Origin: Melioribacteraceae bacterium
GTDB lineage: Bacteria; Bacteroidota; Ignavibacteria; Ignavibacteriales; Melioribacteraceae
DNA length: 6,929 nt
Direction: 5' to 3'
Assembly (NCBI GenBank): GCA_015486905.1
Contig: WFQV01000292.1
Location: forward strand, 1 to 6,929
The translations under genes and the position numbers were made by a program. Each line of letters opens with the position of its first letter. Position 1 is the stretch's first letter. The notes beneath the pieces are model-generated. The model worked only from the letters and a program-made list of their open reading frames with translations. It did not search any database and was not told the origin of the DNA. Shown here piece after piece: positions 5,521 to 6,929 of this stretch.

Positions 5521-6929
5521 TCACCAGAATATGGCGTAAAGCAATGCGGTAATAATCAGCACTCCGTAAGCTCCGATATTAAACACCGAATCGGTTTTAA
5601 ATAATTTTGCAGTCAAAGGAATTCCTTTCGGGTCGTCAACATCGTTCGAAGTTGTCAAACTTATTCCCAAAATTATTGCCATTGTAATCAGCATTGTGTA
5701 AAGCATTTGGTCCATCCACGGCAAATCCACAGCGGGAAGTTTAAGTAAAAACGCCACAATTATTGAAAGCACCGCTCCCCAGATTGCCGCTTTGTTCGTT
5801 GTTTTCTTCCAGAAAAGACCCATGATGAAAATCGCCAAGATTCCCGGGCTTACCAATCCGGTATATTCCTGAATGTATTGGAACATCTGCGGAATATTTC
5901 CAAGCAAAGGAGCCACAATTATTGCAATAATCAAAGCGGCAAAAGCCGTAATTCTTCCAACACGCACAAGAATTTTCTGGCTGGCGTTTTTATTTAAATA
6001 GGGTTTGTAAATATCCATTGTAAAAATCGTAGAGGTGGAATTGAGCATCGAAGCAAGGGAAGAAACTATTGCCGCAACCAATGCCGCCAGCACCAAGCCC
6101 TTTATTCCAATGGGAATAAATTGAGCAATCAGCCACGGGTATGCCTTGTCGTAATTGATTCCCCCGCCGGCTTTAAGAAAAGCTTCCTTCACGCCGGGAA
6201 TAATAGTCGTACCGGCCGGTTGAGTAAAAAGCACAAACGCCACTATCCCCGGTACAACCACAAGCACGGGAATTAAAAGTTTGAGGTAAGCGGCAAAAAC
6301 AATTCCTCGCTGTCCTTCTTTCAAACTCTTTGCCGCCAAAGTTCTTTGAATAATATATTGATTGAATCCCCAATAATAAAGATTGGCGACCCACATGCCG
6401 CCTATTAAAACCGCAATGCCGGGCAAATTAAAATACTGTGGATTGTTCCTGCTTAAAATCATGTGGAACTTTTCCGGTGCTACTTTCAAAATGTGTGCAA
6501 AGCCGTGAATTATTCCTCCTTCGGGAGTAACAGCGTTAAGTGCAATCAAAGAAGTAATTAAGCCGCCAAACACAAGCAGCACAACTTGCAGAACATCCGT
6601 CCACGCCACGGCTGAGAGTCCGCCCCAAAGCGAGTAAGCCGCAGCGATGAAAGCCAAAACAAGAATTGCGTAAACAATCAAGCTACCGTCGCCTGTGCCG
6701 ATAATTGTGTCGATTGCTTTGCCTCCTAAAAACAATACCGAAGTCAAGTTCACAAAAATAAAAAGCGCAACCCAAAAGACGGCGAGAATTGTTTTTAGTT
6801 CCGTGCCGAAACGCTTTTCAATGAATTCGGGAATTGTGTACAAACCTTTCTCAATGAAAATAGGAAGGAAATATTTTCCTACAATCAAAAGTGTTACAGC
6901 GGCCATCCATTCGTAAGAGGCTATTGCCA
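5521..6929 (-). CDS. Sodium/solute symporter (SSS/SLC5 family), likely sugar transporter, 5' end missing
   Basis: The frame is open to the window edge. The Met at 6904-6906 is internal, because codons before it (AIASYEW) match the family, so about 60-90 N-terminal residues lie outside. Counting from that Met, about 12 hydrophobic segments are visible, the last running to the C-terminus (441-461). Family hallmarks: GGLSAVAWTD (95-104), NLYYWGFNQYIIQRTLAAKS (175-194) and the sodium-site helix AAIVSSLASMLNSTSTIFTM (278-297, S282/S283 as likely Na+ ligands). The pattern is very close to the Vibrio galactose symporter vSGLT. N175, Y178, K209 and Q343 appear to correspond to its sugar-contacting and gate residues, as judged from memory. 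Role: inner-membrane Na+-coupled uptake, probably of a hexose, though inositol or another polyol cannot be excluded. It ends 255 bp before the ATPase start and probably belongs to a transcription unit entering from the right. Confidence 0.92.
   Translation of the reverse strand, partial: AIASYEWMAAVTLLIVGKYFLPIFIEKGLYTIPEFIEKRFGTELKTILAVFWVALFIFVNLTSVLFLGGKAIDTIIGTGDGSLIVYAILVLAFIAAAYSLWGGLSAVAWTDVLQVVLLVFGGLITSLIALNAVTPEGGIIHGFAHILKVAPEKFHMILSRNNPQYFNLPGIAVLIGGMWVANLYYWGFNQYIIQRTLAAKSLKEGQRGIVFAAYLKLLIPVLVVVPGIVAFVLFTQPAGTTIIPGVKEAFLKAGGGINYDKAYPWLIAQFIPIGIKGLVLAALVAAIVSSLASMLNSTSTIFTMDIYKPYLNKNASQKILVRVGRITAFAALIIAIIVAPLLGNIPQMFQYIQEYTGLVSPGILAIFIMGLFWKKTTNKAAIWGAVLSIIVAFLLKLPAVDLPWMDQMLYTMLITMAIILGISLTTSNDVDDPKGIPLTAKLFKTDSVFNIGAYGVLIITALLYAIFW

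Noticed and set aside
6173..6916. Additional open frames over the symporter gene on both strands
   Set aside because: They are shadows of the well-supported symporter frame, with no start signals or recognisable domains.
1..6929. CRISPR arrays, tRNA or rRNA genes, riboswitches
   Set aside because: No regularly spaced repeats, no tRNA-like cloverleaf segments and no rRNA-like conserved stretches were seen on either strand.

Overview
This 6.9 kb AT-rich window carries four substantial genes (three complete, one running off the right edge) and a roughly 1.2 kb zone of gene debris between them. Gene content and style suggest a bacterium of the Bacteroidota/Ignavibacteriota/Chlorobi group: AT-rich, few Shine-Dalgarno motifs, a Bacteroidetes-like thioredoxin-domain protein and a Vibrio-SGLT-like sugar symporter. 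This placement is inferred from protein style only, because no rRNA or tRNA is present.

Layout. Positions 1-660 (minus) hold a complete Nudix hydrolase of the CoA-diphosphatase type. It is transcribed divergently, across an 82 bp gap, from 743-2833 (plus), a complete RecD2-type SF1B DNA helicase with every helicase motif intact. Positions 2834-4044 contain no convincing intact gene. They hold a 35-codon antisense open frame that looks like an orphan C-terminus, the first ~60 codons of an IS1634-type transposase (3060-3251, plus), and a thioredoxin-like domain (3293-3784, minus) that lacks the long N-terminal part of its family. The 5' end of that last gene abuts a GC-rich hairpin and a 7-bp tandem repeat. 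Positions 4045-5265 (minus) encode a full-length AAA_14/DUF4143 ATPase with an intact PD-(D/E)XK-like motif. It has a good ribosome binding site, a perfect 11-bp inverted repeat in its upstream region and a terminator-like hairpin after its stop. Positions 5521-6929 (minus) are the C-terminal ~468 residues of a sodium/solute symporter whose start lies beyond the window.

How the genes relate. The Nudix hydrolase (metabolite or CoA housecleaning) and RecD2 (DNA repair helicase) may share a divergent promoter region, but nothing else links them. The ATPase appears to be a self-contained transcription unit with its own operator-like element. The symporter belongs to a unit that begins to the right. 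I see no multi-gene novel system. The most interesting items are the symmetric element in front of the AAA_14/DUF4143 gene and the decayed region next to it.
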